Source of the DNA: Oscillibacter sp.
GTDB taxonomy: Bacteria > Bacillota > Clostridia > Oscillospirales > Oscillospiraceae
Assembly (NCBI GenBank): GCA_020025415.1
Contig: JAHHSB010000004.1
Coordinates: 1-23,069 of the forward strand
Reading direction: 5' to 3'
DNA length: 23,069 bases
Notes under the pieces: model-generated
What the model was told of the DNA's origin: nothing
Seen by the model: only the letters and a program-made list of their open reading frames with translations
The model's database searches: none
Made by a program: the position numbers and the translations under genes
In this document: piece by piece, positions 12,802 to 21,155 of the stretch
How the letters are laid out: every line of letters begins with the position of its first letter
Numbering within the stretch: position 1 is the first letter of the stretch

Positions 12802-14742
12802 GTGGAAGAAAATAAATTCCAACCCTATGTTCCGGCGGATAAGGTGATGCCTGAGTTCACGGTGGTGTCCATCGTCCTGGGCGCTATCCTGGCTATCGTC
12901 TTCGGCGGGGCAAACGCGTACCTGGGATTGCGGGTAGGCATGACGGTGTCTGCCTCCATTCCCGCGGCTGTTATTTCCATGGGTGTGATCCGCAAGCTGC
13001 TGCGGCGGGACTCCATTCTGGAAAACAACATGGTGCAGACCATTGGTTCTGCCGGTGAGTCTGTGGCGGCAGGCACCATCTTTACCCTGCCGGCCCTGTT
13101 CATGTGGGCCAAGGAGGGCCTGGGCAGCGCTCCCGGCTTGGTGGAGATTGGCCTGATCGCCCTGTGCGGCGGCGTGCTGGGTGTGCTGATGATGATCCCC
13201 CTGCGCAGCGCCCTGATCGTCAAGGAGCACGGCGTGCTGACCTATCCCGAGGGCCAGGCCTGCGCCGAGGTGCTGATCGCCGGTGAAGAGGGCGGCGCCA
13301 AGGCGTCCACTGTGTTCTCCGGCCTGGGCATTGCTGCCGCCTACAAGTTCATTGCCGACGGACTGAAGATCTTCCCCAGCGAGATTACCTATGACGTTTC
13401 TGCCTACAAGGGCGCGGGCATCGGCATCGACGTGCTGCCCGCCCTGGCCGGCGTGGGCTATATCTGTGGTGCCAAGGTTTCCTCTTACCTGTTTGCTGGC
13501 GGTGTGCTGGGCTGGTTCGTGATCATGCCGCTGATGGCCCTCTTCGGCGGGGATACCATCATGTTCCCTGTTACCGATATGACCATCAGCCAGTTGGTGG
13601 CGGAAAAGGGTGTCTCCGAGCTGTGGGGCAACTATCTGCGCTACATCGGCGCGGGCGCAGTGGCCTGCGGCGGTGTGCTCAGCCTGATCAAGTCCCTGCC
13701 CCTGATCATCCGTACCTTTAAAGACGCCATGGGTGACTATGGCAAGGGCCGCAGCGCCAGTACCCTGCGCACCGAGCAGGATATCTCCATGAAGATCGTC
13801 CTGCTGGGCATCCTGATCGTGGCTGTGGTCATGTGGCTGGTGCCTGCTATCCCGCTGAACCTGTTCACCTCCCTGATCGTCATCGTCTTTGGCTTCTTCT
13901 TTGCCACGGTGTCTTCCCGGATGGTGGGCCTCATCGGTTCTTCCAACAACCCCGTCTCCGGCATGGCCATCGCCACGCTGCTCGTCTCCACGCTGCTGCT
14001 CAAGGCCACCGGTACGGACGGCATTGAGGGCATGACTGCCGCCATTGTCATCGGCGGCGTGATCTGCGTCATTGCGGCCATTGCCGGCGATACCTCCCAG
14101 GACCTGAAGACCGGTTTCCTGGTGGGTGCCACCCCCAAAAAGCAGCAGATCGGTGAGCTCATCGGCGTGGCTGTGTCCGCTGTGGCCATCGGCGCCATCT
14201 TGTACCTGCTGAGCATGGCTTGGGGCGGCTACGGCTCCAACGACTTGCCCGCGCCCCAGGCGATGCTGATGAAGATGATCGTGGAGGGCGTCATGGGCGG
14301 CAACCTGCCTTGGAACCTGGTACTCTCCGGCGTGTTCATCGCCATCGTGGTGGAAGTGCTGGGCATTCCTGTGCTGCCCTTCGCCATTGGCCTGTATCTG
14401 CCGATCTACCTGTCCGCGCCCATGATGCTGGGCGGTGGGCTGCGTTGGTTCCTGGAGAAGCGGAAGTACAGCTCTGAGAAGGAAAAGAACAGCACGGTGC
14501 AGTCCGGCGTGCTCTACTCCTCCGGCCTCATTGCAGGCGAGGGCATTGTGGGCATTCTGCTGGCGGTGCTGGCCATTATTCCCGCCGGGATCGACGCCAA
14601 GGGCGAGGCCCTGTATGTCAGCAACAAGATCGACATCAGCGGGATGTTCAGCATCGGCCAGATCGGCGGCCTGATCTGCTTTGCCCTGATCCTGCTGACC
14701 ATCTATCTGTTTGCCACCAAGGACAGCAAAAAGAAGAACTGA
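12802..14742 (+). CDS. OPT-family oligopeptide transporter
   Basis: The product is 646 aa, a polytopic membrane protein with roughly 15 hydrophobic segments. The N-terminus (YVPADKVMPEFTVVSIVLGA) and NAYLGLRVGMTVSASIPAAV near residue 40-55 are typical of bacterial OPT proteins, as are GSAGESVAAGTIFTLPAL and LTYPEGQACAEVL. The family imports oligopeptides, or metal chelates in plants and fungi, by cation symport. The exact substrate is inferred. The start is GTG at 12802 with AAAGGA upstream; an in-frame TTG at 12745 lies inside the palindrome and lacks a Shine-Dalgarno. Downstream genes on the same strand include a dipeptidase, which supports peptide uptake. A hairpin with a weak T-tract separates it from them. 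Confidence 0.93.
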   Translation: MEENKFQPYVPADKVMPEFTVVSIVLGAILAIVFGGANAYLGLRVGMTVSASIPAAVISMGVIRKLLRRDSILENNMVQTIGSAGESVAAGTIFTLPALFMWAKEGLGSAPGLVEIGLIALCGGVLGVLMMIPLRSALIVKEHGVLTYPEGQACAEVLIAGEEGGAKASTVFSGLGIAAAYKFIADGLKIFPSEITYDVSAYKGAGIGIDVLPALAGVGYICGAKVSSYLFAGGVLGWFVIMPLMALFGGDTIMFPVTDMTISQLVAEKGVSELWGNYLRYIGAGAVACGGVLSLIKSLPLIIRTFKDAMGDYGKGRSASTLRTEQDISMKIVLLGILIVAVVMWLVPAIPLNLFTSLIVIVFGFFFATVSSRMVGLIGSSNNPVSGMAIATLLVSTLLLKATGTDGIEGMTAAIVIGGVICVIAAIAGDTSQDLKTGFLVGATPKKQQIGELIGVAVSAVAIGAILYLLSMAWGGYGSNDLPAPQAMLMKMIVEGVMGGNLPWNLVLSGVFIAIVVEVLGIPVLPFAIGLYLPIYLSAPMMLGGGLRWFLEKRKYSSEKEKNSTVQSGVLYSSGLIAGEGIVGILLAVLAIIPAGIDAKGEALYVSNKIDISGMFSIGQIGGLICFALILLTIYLFATKDSKKKN

Positions 14743-14759
14743 TCATTGCCTTTTTCCCG

Positions 14760-14791
14760 ACCGGGCTGTATACTTTGGTATGCAGCCCGGT
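14760..14791 (+). terminator. Hairpin after the OPT gene, weak terminator or attenuator
   Basis: The stem 14760-14773 pairs with 14778-14791 (14 pairs, one T-G) around loop TTTG. It is followed only by TT and mixed bases, so termination is probably partial and the next genes may be read from the OPT promoter. Confidence 0.55.
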
Positions 14792-14820
14792 TTGGATCAT
14801 TGTCCGGAAGGAGGGGGAAT

Positions 14821-15183
14821 ATGTCCAAGAAACAAAGCGAGAATTACCTGGATTTCGTTCCGGTGATGAATCCTCGGAACAGCTGGTCCCAGGATGAGGA
14901 GGGCACCGTCACCATCCACATGGTGCACGAGGGATTTTACGACAAGCTGGCCCAGAAGCTGTTCCACACGCCCCGGGTCAGCCATATCCAGCTGGACGAG
15001 TATGGCAGCTTCCTGTGGCCCCGGATCGACGGGCAGCAGAGTGTAGGCCGGCTGGCCCAGCAGCTGAAGGAGCATTTCGGCGAGGAGGCGGAGCCCCTTT
15101 ACGACCGGCTGGTGCAGTATATGCAGATCCTGCGGAACAACCGCTTCGTCCTCTTCCGGGGAAAGGACAAGGTGAAGCCGTGA
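14821..15183 (+). CDS. Stand-alone PqqD-like (RRE-fold) protein
   Basis: The product is 120 aa. Two or three strands (about 29-36 and 53-59) are followed by the PqqD signature: LDEYGSFLWPRIDGQQSV (58-75), a helix to 86, then EPLYDRLVQYMQILRNNRFV (91-110). PqqD-like domains are RiPP recognition elements: they bind leader peptides and present them to modifying enzymes. No precursor peptide or radical SAM gene is in the window, so the partner is unknown. GGAAGGAGGGGG stands just before the ATG. An in-frame ATG at 14746 would read through the hairpin and is rejected. The stop overlaps the next gene's start (GTGA). The call rests on pattern resemblance. Confidence 0.75.
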   Translation: MSKKQSENYLDFVPVMNPRNSWSQDEEGTVTIHMVHEGFYDKLAQKLFHTPRVSHIQLDEYGSFLWPRIDGQQSVGRLAQQLKEHFGEEAEPLYDRLVQYMQILRNNRFVLFRGKDKVKP

Positions 15184-15524
15184 ACAACTGGGAGATTCTG
15201 GCCGGGATTCTGGCCTTTGCCGTCGTGACGGCGGTGCTTTACGTCTGGGGCCTGAAGCGCAGCGTGACCCAGGCGGGGGATCTGGAGCGGATCCTGCTGA
15301 ACAAAGCGGCGGGAAATGTGGTACACTATCTCAAAAGCCATGAGCGGATCACCCTGGAGGACATGGCACGGCTGTGCCGTGACGTGAAGGCCGGGCAGTT
15401 CTGGTCCCGCCGGCGGATCGCGGTGGAAAACGCTGGGGAGTTCGCCCCCCGGCTGGCCCAGTATATGGTGGAACAGCTGCTTATTGAGCGGCTTCCCAAC
15501 GGCAGCTATTGCCGCAGAAAATAA
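15180..15524 (+). CDS. Single-pass membrane protein with small soluble domain, unknown
   Basis: The product is 114 aa, starting at GTG 15180, which overlaps the stop of the PqqD-like gene by four bases; AAGGTGA lies six bases ahead. Residues 5-24 form one membrane helix. Residues 36-110 are soluble and may form a winged-helix-like fold (helices 36-52, 57-69 and 90-104, then a hairpin ending LIERLPNGSYCRRK). No family is recognised. The overlap with the PqqD-like gene and the 29-bp gap to the dipeptidase gene imply shared expression. It might anchor or partner the PqqD-like protein at the membrane (inference only). Confidence 0.75.
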   Translation: MNNWEILAGILAFAVVTAVLYVWGLKRSVTQAGDLERILLNKAAGNVVHYLKSHERITLEDMARLCRDVKAGQFWSRRRIAVENAGEFAPRLAQYMVEQLLIERLPNGSYCRRK

Positions 15525-15553
15525 AGGATATCGATGGAGAGGAGTTTTCAGGC

Positions 15554-16990
15554 ATGAAGGTTTTGGAACAGTTGGAACCCCAGCGGGTCTTTCACTTTTT
15601 TGAGGAGCTGTGCGCCATCCCCCACGGGTCCAGGAATACCAAGGCCATCAGCGATTACTGTGTGGCCTTTGCCCGGGAGCGGGGGCTGGAGTATTACCAG
15701 GACGAGAGCAACAATGTGATTATCATTGCTCCGGCCGCCCTCGGCTATGAGGCGGCAGCGCCCGTGATCATCCAGGGGCATCTGGACATGGTCTGTGAAA
15801 AGACGGCGGATTGCCCCAAGGATATGACCCGGGAGGGGCTGGATCTGGCGGTGGACGGGGACGATGTCTACGCCAAGGACACCACCCTGGGCGGCGATGA
15901 CGGCATCGCCGTGGCCATGGCCCTGGCGCTGCTGGACGATCCCGGCATTCCCCGGCCCCGGCTGGAGGCGGTGTTCACCACCGACGAGGAGATCGGTCTG
16001 CTGGGCGCCGCGGCCATCGACGTCAGCCCCCTGCAGGGCCGGAAGATGCTGAACCTGGATTCCGAGGCGGAGGGCGTGTTTACCGTCAGCTGCGCAGGCG
16101 GCAACACCACCGCCTGCATCCTGCCCGTCACCCGGGCGTCCTTTGCCGGCGCCGCCCTGACCGTGGCGGTGGAGGGCCTCACCGGCGGCCACTCCGGCGC
16201 GGAGATCGACAAGGGCCGGGCCAACGCCAATATGCTGCTGGGCCGGGTGCTGCGGGCACTGTCCCGGGAGCAGGCGCTGCGCATCGACCAGGTCCAGGGC
16301 GGGCTGAAGGATAATGCCATCCCTGTGGAGAGCCATGCCCGGATCGTGGTATCCGACGCCGAGGCGGCCCGCCGCCAGCTGACCGAGCTGGAGTGCGTGC
16401 TGCAAAACGAGTATCGCGCCACCGATCCCAAGCTGCGCATCCGGGTGGAGGCGGACCAGGCGGACCAGCCCATGGACGAGGCTGCCACGGCCAAGGTCAT
16501 CTGCATGCTTACCTGCCTGCCCAACGGCATCCAGGCCATGAGCAGCGAGATCCCCGGTCTGGTGCAGACCTCGCTGAACCTGGGCATCCTCACCACCCGG
16601 GATGGGGAAGTGCGGGCCACCTTCAGCGTGCGCAGCTCCGTGGACAGCCAGAAGCAGATGCTCAAAGAGCGGCTGGCCTGTCTGATGGAGCAGCTGGGCG
16701 GCCGGGTGGAGTACTCCGGCGAGTACACCGGCTGGCAGTATCAGGAGGAATCCCCCCTGCGGGACCTGATGGCGGAGGTCTATCAGGAGCAGTACGGCTC
16801 CGCCCCCAAGATCGAGGCTATCCACGCCGGCCTGGAGTGCGGCATTTTTGCCGGCAAGCTGCCCGGCCTGGACTGCGTGTCCATCGGGCCCGACCTTCTG
16901 GAGATCCACACCGTGCGGGAGCGGATGAGCATCTCCTCCGTCCAGCGGGTCTGGAAATTCGTAGTGGAGGTGCTGCGCCGGTCCAAGTAA
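15554..16990 (+). CDS. pepD: Cytosol non-specific dipeptidase (M20 family)
   Basis: This 478-aa two-zinc dipeptidase (aminoacyl-histidine/Xaa-His dipeptidase) splits a broad range of dipeptides in the cytosol. The zinc ligands and catalytic residues match E. coli PepD with an offset of four: His76 and Asp78 (QGHLDM), Asp115 (GGDDG), Glu145 and Glu146 (TTDEEIG), Asp169 (NLDSE). The last ligand is a C-terminal histidine near 452 (LEIHTVRE). The inserted lid/dimerisation domain (about 185-385) includes GGHSGAEI. The ATG at 15554 follows GAGAGGAG; the longer in-frame ORF from 15509 overlaps the previous gene. Together with the OPT transporter it suggests use of imported peptides. The unit ends in a strong terminator. 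Confidence 0.93.
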   Translation: MKVLEQLEPQRVFHFFEELCAIPHGSRNTKAISDYCVAFARERGLEYYQDESNNVIIIAPAALGYEAAAPVIIQGHLDMVCEKTADCPKDMTREGLDLAVDGDDVYAKDTTLGGDDGIAVAMALALLDDPGIPRPRLEAVFTTDEEIGLLGAAAIDVSPLQGRKMLNLDSEAEGVFTVSCAGGNTTACILPVTRASFAGAALTVAVEGLTGGHSGAEIDKGRANANMLLGRVLRALSREQALRIDQVQGGLKDNAIPVESHARIVVSDAEAARRQLTELECVLQNEYRATDPKLRIRVEADQADQPMDEAATAKVICMLTCLPNGIQAMSSEIPGLVQTSLNLGILTTRDGEVRATFSVRSSVDSQKQMLKERLACLMEQLGGRVEYSGEYTGWQYQEESPLRDLMAEVYQEQYGSAPKIEAIHAGLECGIFAGKLPGLDCVSIGPDLLEIHTVRERMSISSVQRVWKFVVEVLRRSK

Positions 16991-17018
16991 GGATAGCCGC
17001 AGCGGGAATCAGGATAAG

Positions 17019-17052
17019 AAAAGGGCCACACCTTCTGGTGTGGCCCTTTTTT
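17019..17052. terminator. Bidirectional terminator between pepD and the DUF815 gene
   Basis: A perfect 14-bp stem (17019-17032 with 17037-17050) with a TTCT loop, A4 on the left and T6 on the right. It serves pepD (+) and the converging DUF815 gene (-). Confidence 0.95.
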
Positions 17053-17077
17053 GCTGGCGGAAAAGCGGAAAGCCCGC

Positions 17078-18388
17078 TCACTCCTGCCCCTGCCGGCCCT
17101 GGAGATAGTGCACGAACTGCTGGGCCGCCCGGCCGGAGAAGCCGCCGTGGCGGACCTCCCAGGTGTTGGCCAGGGCCAGAAGTTCCTTTTCGTCCATGTC
17201 AATGCCCTGCCGCCGGGCCAGGGCCCGGACGATGGCCTGATACTCCTTGGGGGTGGGGGCGCTGTAGTTGATGGACACGCCGAAGCGGCTGGCCAGGGAG
17301 AGCTTTTCCTCCATGGTGTCGGAGCGGTGGATGTCCCCGTGATGCTCCATGTCCTGCCGGTCGTTCCAGGTCTCCCGGATCAGGTGGCGCCGGTTGGACG
17401 TGGCGTAGATGAGCACGTTGTCCGGCCGGGTCTCCACACCCCCCTCGATCACTGCCTTGAGGAACTTGTATTCCACCTCGTTTTCCTCGAAGGACAGGTC
17501 GTCAATAAAAATGAGGAAGCGGTAGTTCCGGTTCTTGATTCGGGAGAGCACGGCGGAAAGGTCCCCAAACTGGTGCTTGTAGATCTCGATCATCCGCAGT
17601 CCCCGGTCGTAGTACTCGTTGATCAGGGCCTTGACGGAGGTGGATTTGCCGGTGCCCGCGTCGCCGTAAAGCAGCACGTTGTTGGCAGGCTTGCCGTCCA
17701 GGAAGGCCTCGGTATTGCGGCGCAGCTCCGCCTTCTGGGACTCGTAGCCCAGCAGGTCGTCCAGGACCACCTGGTCGATGTTGCTGATGGGCAGGAACTT
17801 CAGTTCCTCCCCGCTGCGCTGGATGCGGAAGGCCCGGTTCATAGCGAACTGGCCGAAACCGTACTGGCGGTAATAGGCGGTCAGCAGGACGAACATGGTC
17901 TCCACGTCCTCCGTCTGGGCCAGGGCGGCCCGCAGGGTGCGGACCTGGCGGCTGACGTCGTGGTTATACGTCCGCGCCCGCTTGGGAATGGCGCGGTAGC
18001 TACAGATGGTGGAAAAGCAGTCGATCCCCAGATCCCGCTCTAGCGGGGCGAAGTCGTAGTGGAACAGCCGGAGAAAGACGGCAAAGTCGCCTTTGGCAAA
18101 GTGGTTAACGCTGCCCTCGCTGCTGCCCACCCGCTCGCAGGTCAGAGTAAAGGAGTTTGGATTGGTCATCAGCAGCCAGGTGAGATAGCACTGCCACAGG
18201 TTCTCGTCAAAGCCGCACGCGGTGCTTAGATCCAAAATCCGCTTAATCTGGGCATAGATCCGGCGGATCAGTGCATCGCGCTCGCACTGGCCCTGCTCCC
18301 AGTCCCGAATGATCTCCGCCAGGCGCAGCAGAATTTCATCTTCGGCCAGGTCGCTGAACAGCAGCAGATGGGAAATTTCACGGTACAT
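17078..18388 (-). CDS. AAA ATPase of the DUF815 family
   Basis: The product is 436 aa. An N-terminal helical region (1-200) of unknown role precedes the ATPase core: Walker A GDAGTGKST (242-250), Walker B FLIFIDDL (291-298), and a sensor-like ATSNRRHL segment. LASRFGVSI and a small C-terminal lid follow. DUF815 proteins are widespread P-loop ATPases without an established function. AGGAG lies seven bases before the ATG. It follows ilvD on the same strand after 60 bp. Those contain a GC hairpin (CGCCGCCGG/CCGGCGGCG) lacking a T-run, so it is probably co-transcribed with ilvD, with some reduction. Confidence 0.9.
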   Translation of the reverse strand: MYREISHLLLFSDLAEDEILLRLAEIIRDWEQGQCERDALIRRIYAQIKRILDLSTACGFDENLWQCYLTWLLMTNPNSFTLTCERVGSSEGSVNHFAKGDFAVFLRLFHYDFAPLERDLGIDCFSTICSYRAIPKRARTYNHDVSRQVRTLRAALAQTEDVETMFVLLTAYYRQYGFGQFAMNRAFRIQRSGEELKFLPISNIDQVVLDDLLGYESQKAELRRNTEAFLDGKPANNVLLYGDAGTGKSTSVKALINEYYDRGLRMIEIYKHQFGDLSAVLSRIKNRNYRFLIFIDDLSFEENEVEYKFLKAVIEGGVETRPDNVLIYATSNRRHLIRETWNDRQDMEHHGDIHRSDTMEEKLSLASRFGVSINYSAPTPKEYQAIVRALARRQGIDMDEKELLALANTWEVRHGGFSGRAAQQFVHYLQGRQGQE

Positions 18389-18448
18389 ACGCGCGCTCCT
18401 CTCATTAGCATGCGCCGCCGGGCCGTTTGGGGTCCGGCGGCGGAGGAT

Positions 18449-20110
18449 TCATTCCAGGACGGCGCCCCGGTCGGCCGAGGAGACCATCTTGGCGTAGCGG
18501 GCCAGGTAGCCGGTCTTGATCCGGGGCTCTGGGCAGGCCCAGGCGGCCCGGCGCTTTTCCAGCTCCTCTTCACTCACCCGCAGGGTGATGCTGCGACCGG
18601 GAATGTCAATGTCAATGATGTCGCCCCCCTGCACCAGGCCGATGGGACCGCCAGAGGCTGCCTCGGGAGAGACGTGACCGATGGAGGCGCCCCGGGTGGC
18701 GCCGGAGAAGCGGCCGTCGGTGATGAGGGCCACATCTTTGTCCAGCCCCATGCCCGCGATGGCGGAGGTGGGGTTGAGCATCTCCCGCATGCCGGGCCCG
18801 CCCTTGGGGCCCTCGTAGCGGATGACTACCACGTCCCCGGCCACGATCTTGCCGGCGTAGATGGCGGCGATGGCGTCGTCCTCGCAGTCAAAGACCCGGG
18901 CGGGGCCGGAGTGGGTCATCATCTCCGGAGCCACGGCTGCCTGCTTGACCACGCAGCCGTCGGGGGCCAGGTTGCCTTTGAGCACGGCGATGCCGCCGGT
19001 GGCGGAGAAGGGATTGTCGATGGGCCGGATGAGCGCCGGATCCCGATTTACCACGCCTTGGAGATTCTCACCCAGGGTCTTGCCGGTGCAGGTGAGGACG
19101 CTGGTGTCCAGCAGGTCCTTCCGGGTCAGCTCGCTCATGACGGCATAGACGCCGCCGGCCCGCTCCAGATCCTCCATGTAGGTGTTGCCGGCTGGGGCCA
19201 AATGGCACAGGTTGGGCGTTTTGGCGCTGATCTCGTTGGCCATGTCGAAGGAGAGATCAATGCCGCACTCGTGGGCGATGGCGGGCAGGTGGAGCATGGT
19301 GTTGGTGGAGCAGCCCAGGGCCATATCCACAGTTTCGGCGTTGTGAAAGGCGGCGGGGGTCATAATGTCCCGGGGCTTGATGTCCCGCTTCACCAGTTCC
19401 ATGATCTGCATGCCCGCGTGCTTGGCCAGGCGCAGCCGGGCGGAGTAGACGGCGGGAATGGTGCCATTGCCCCGCAGGGCCATGCCGATGGCCTCCGTCA
19501 GGCAGTTCATGGAGTTGGCGGTGTACATGCCAGAGCAGGAACCGCAGCTGGGGCAGGCGTTCTCCTCATACTCCTCCAGCCCTGCGTCGTCCAGCTTACC
19601 GGCGTAGTAGGTGCCCACGGCCTCGAACATGTGGCTCAGGCAGGTGCGGCGGCCGTCGTTCATGGTGCCGGCCAGCATGGGGCCGCCGGAGACGAAGATG
19701 GTGGGCACGTTCACCCGGGCGGCGGCCATGAGGAGGCCCGGCACGTTCTTGTCACAGTTGGGGATCATCACCAGGCCGTCAAACTGGTGGGCCATGGCCA
19801 TGGCTTCGGTGGAGTCGGCAATCAGGTCCCGGGTCACCAGGGAGTACTTCATACCTACATGGCCCATGGCGATACCGTCGCACACGGCGATGGCGGGGAA
19901 CTCCACTGGCGTGCCGCCGGCGGCGCGGATGCCGCCCTTGACGGCCTCGGCGATCTTGTCTAAGTTCATGTGGCCGGGCACGATTTCGTTATAGGAGCAG
20001 ACCACGCCGATCAGGGGCTTTTCCAGCTCCTCCTTGGTATAGCCCAGGGCATAGAGCAGCGAACGGTTGGGCGCGGCTGGCACGCCTTTTTTGATGACGT
20101 CAGAGCGCAT
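18449..20110 (-). CDS. ilvD: Dihydroxy-acid dehydratase
   Basis: This 553-aa iron-sulfur enzyme dehydrates dihydroxy-isovalerate and dihydroxy-methylvalerate, the third common step of valine and isoleucine synthesis. Cluster cysteines visible are Cys119 in PNCDKNVPG and Cys192 in [16 protein letters not shown]. The N-terminal [12 protein letters not shown] has VPGH, as in the E. coli type, rather than the PCN cysteine of the [2Fe-2S] type, so an oxygen-sensitive [4Fe-4S] enzyme is likely (inference). The ATG at 20110 has GGAGGAGG upstream; the in-frame TTG at 20128 lies before the Shine-Dalgarno and is rejected. It is divergent from a GntR regulator gene and apart from ilvBNC. Confidence 0.95.
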   Translation of the reverse strand: MRSDVIKKGVPAAPNRSLLYALGYTKEELEKPLIGVVCSYNEIVPGHMNLDKIAEAVKGGIRAAGGTPVEFPAIAVCDGIAMGHVGMKYSLVTRDLIADSTEAMAMAHQFDGLVMIPNCDKNVPGLLMAAARVNVPTIFVSGGPMLAGTMNDGRRTCLSHMFEAVGTYYAGKLDDAGLEEYEENACPSCGSCSGMYTANSMNCLTEAIGMALRGNGTIPAVYSARLRLAKHAGMQIMELVKRDIKPRDIMTPAAFHNAETVDMALGCSTNTMLHLPAIAHECGIDLSFDMANEISAKTPNLCHLAPAGNTYMEDLERAGGVYAVMSELTRKDLLDTSVLTCTGKTLGENLQGVVNRDPALIRPIDNPFSATGGIAVLKGNLAPDGCVVKQAAVAPEMMTHSGPARVFDCEDDAIAAIYAGKIVAGDVVVIRYEGPKGGPGMREMLNPTSAIAGMGLDKDVALITDGRFSGATRGASIGHVSPEAASGGPIGLVQGGDIIDIDIPGRSITLRVSEEELEKRRAAWACPEPRIKTGYLARYAKMVSSADRGAVLE

Positions 20111-20140
20111 GATAAGGACCTCCTCCAATTGGGAAAACAG

Positions 20141-20170
20141 TTGTCTGATTTCTCTTGCATTGTCTGACTA
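20141..20170. promoter_or_regulatory. Probable operator between ilvD and the GntR gene
   Basis: TTGTCTGA occurs twice, at 20141-20148 and 20160-20167. The second extends to TTGTCTGACTA (20160-20170), one base from the perfect palindrome TTGTC-T-GACAA. It lies immediately downstream of the ilvD -10 and within the spacer of the GntR promoter, as expected for repression of both. The assignment to the adjacent FadR-type regulator is inference. Confidence 0.6.
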
Positions 20171-20183
20171 TATAGTATAAGAT
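20155..20183 (+). promoter_or_regulatory. Promoter of the GntR regulator gene
   Basis: TTGCAT (20155-20160), 17 bp, TAAGAT (20178-20183). It overlaps the opposing ilvD promoter. Confidence 0.6.
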
Positions 20184-20200
20184 AAGGGTGAAGATGTCAA
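20172..20200 (-). promoter_or_regulatory. Promoter of ilvD
   Basis: On the minus strand TTGACA (20195-20200), 17 bp, TACTAT (20172-20177). An overlapping TATACT with 15-bp spacing is an alternative -10. Confidence 0.7.
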
Positions 20201-20226
20201 GCACCATTTGAAAGGAGGCGGGGAAA

Positions 20227-20904
20227 ATGGAGCGAAAAAACCGCTGGCAGCAGGCGGCGGCCGCCCTGTATGATCAGATCGTGGCGGAAAAGAGCCTGGC
20301 CCCGGGGGACAAGCTCCCCAACGAGCTGGAGCTGTCCCGGGAGCTGGGGGTGAGCCGGGCTACGCTGCGGGAGGCCATCCGGGCCCTGTGCGCCCAGGGG
20401 GTACTGGAGGTGCGCCGGGGCAAGGGCACCTATGTTTCCCCCCAGGTGGAGCAGATCGAGGACTTCGGCTTCCGCCGCCTGAGGGAGGTGAAGGGGCGGC
20501 TGCGGGATCTGTTTGAGCTGCGGGCCATGTTCGAGCCCCAGGCTGCCGCCCTGGCCTGCCGCCGGGCCACTGAGGAGGAGCGGGCGGAGATCCTGGCCCG
20601 GGGCGCGGCGGTGGAGGCGTGCATTCGGACCGGGCGGGACCGGACGGAGGCGGACCGGGCCTTCCACGCGGCCATTGTCCGCTCCACCCATAACGAGTTC
20701 ATGGTGCGATTGCTGCCCATCATCAGCCAGGCGGTGGAGGAGGCCATCTCCACCGGGGCAGCGGCGGGGGAGCTGGCTCAGGCCACCCTCCGGGACCACG
20801 CACTGCTGATGGACTTTTTCCGCAAGGGGGACGCCCGGGGTGCGGAGTATGCCATGGCCATCCACATGCGTCACGCCATGGACGAGATGAAACTGGAAGA
20901 ATGA
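20227..20904 (+). CDS. FadR-subfamily GntR transcriptional regulator
   Basis: The product is 225 aa. A GntR winged helix occupies residues 9-71 ([20 protein letters not shown], then GKGTYV in the wing). An FCD ligand-binding domain follows at about 90-215. The FCD metal-site pattern is present: an Asp and His in EADRAFH, a His in RDHALL, and a His in IHMRHAM. FCD regulators usually sense carboxylates bound at this metal; the ligand here is unknown. AAAGGAGG stands nine bases before the ATG. Its divergent position and the shared motif region suggest it controls ilvD and itself. Regulation by a branched-chain keto or hydroxy acid would fit but is speculation. Confidence 0.92.
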   Translation: MERKNRWQQAAAALYDQIVAEKSLAPGDKLPNELELSRELGVSRATLREAIRALCAQGVLEVRRGKGTYVSPQVEQIEDFGFRRLREVKGRLRDLFELRAMFEPQAAALACRRATEEERAEILARGAAVEACIRTGRDRTEADRAFHAAIVRSTHNEFMVRLLPIISQAVEEAISTGAAAGELAQATLRDHALLMDFFRKGDARGAEYAMAIHMRHAMDEMKLEE

Positions 20905-20910
20905 ACGGAC

Positions 20911-20947
20911 GAAAGGACCGGAGCCCCGCTGGGGGGCCGGCCCTTTC
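20911..20947 (+). terminator. GC-rich hairpin after the GntR gene
   Basis: The outer stem 20911-20921 pairs with 20937-20947 with one A-C mismatch, and an inner GCCCC/GGGG helix follows. It starts seven bases after the stop codon. There is no T-run beyond the TTT inside the arm, so termination may be partial. Confidence 0.45.
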
Positions 20948-21072
20948 CTACGCAAAAAGAGCCGGCTGCAACATCGCTTTGCTTTGGAGGCGCGCATTGC
21001 TTGGCGGGGGAACGTGTGAAGGGGGCGGCCTTGAGCCCCCTTTGCGTTTGATCGCCCGCCCGCAGGCAACAC
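20948..21072. other. Structured intergenic stretch without a gene
   Basis: It holds a second hairpin (AAGGGGGC 21019-21026 with GCCCCCTT 21035-21042) and a short outer inverted repeat (CGCAAA at 20951, TTTGCG at 21041). No supported ORF. It resembles the kind of repeated intergenic sequence seen in this group, but copy number cannot be judged here. Confidence 0.4.
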
Positions 21073-21107
21073 AAAACCCCAGCTCCGTGTACGGAGCTGG
21101 GGTTTTT
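21073..21107. terminator. Bidirectional terminator between GntR and ilvC
   Basis: A 15-bp perfect stem (21073-21087 with 21092-21106) around a TGTA loop, with A4 on the left and T5 on the right. It ends the ilvBNC unit (-) and the GntR gene (+). Confidence 0.95.
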
Positions 21108-21155
21108 GAGAGGGGGGGTGGAGCAATATGCCCCTCTTTTTTGCTGTATAGAGGG

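Noticed and set aside
15548..16909. 453-codon antisense frame over pepD
   Set aside because: It is a mirror of a GC-rich gene with zinc ligands clearly on the plus strand, and has no motif of its own.
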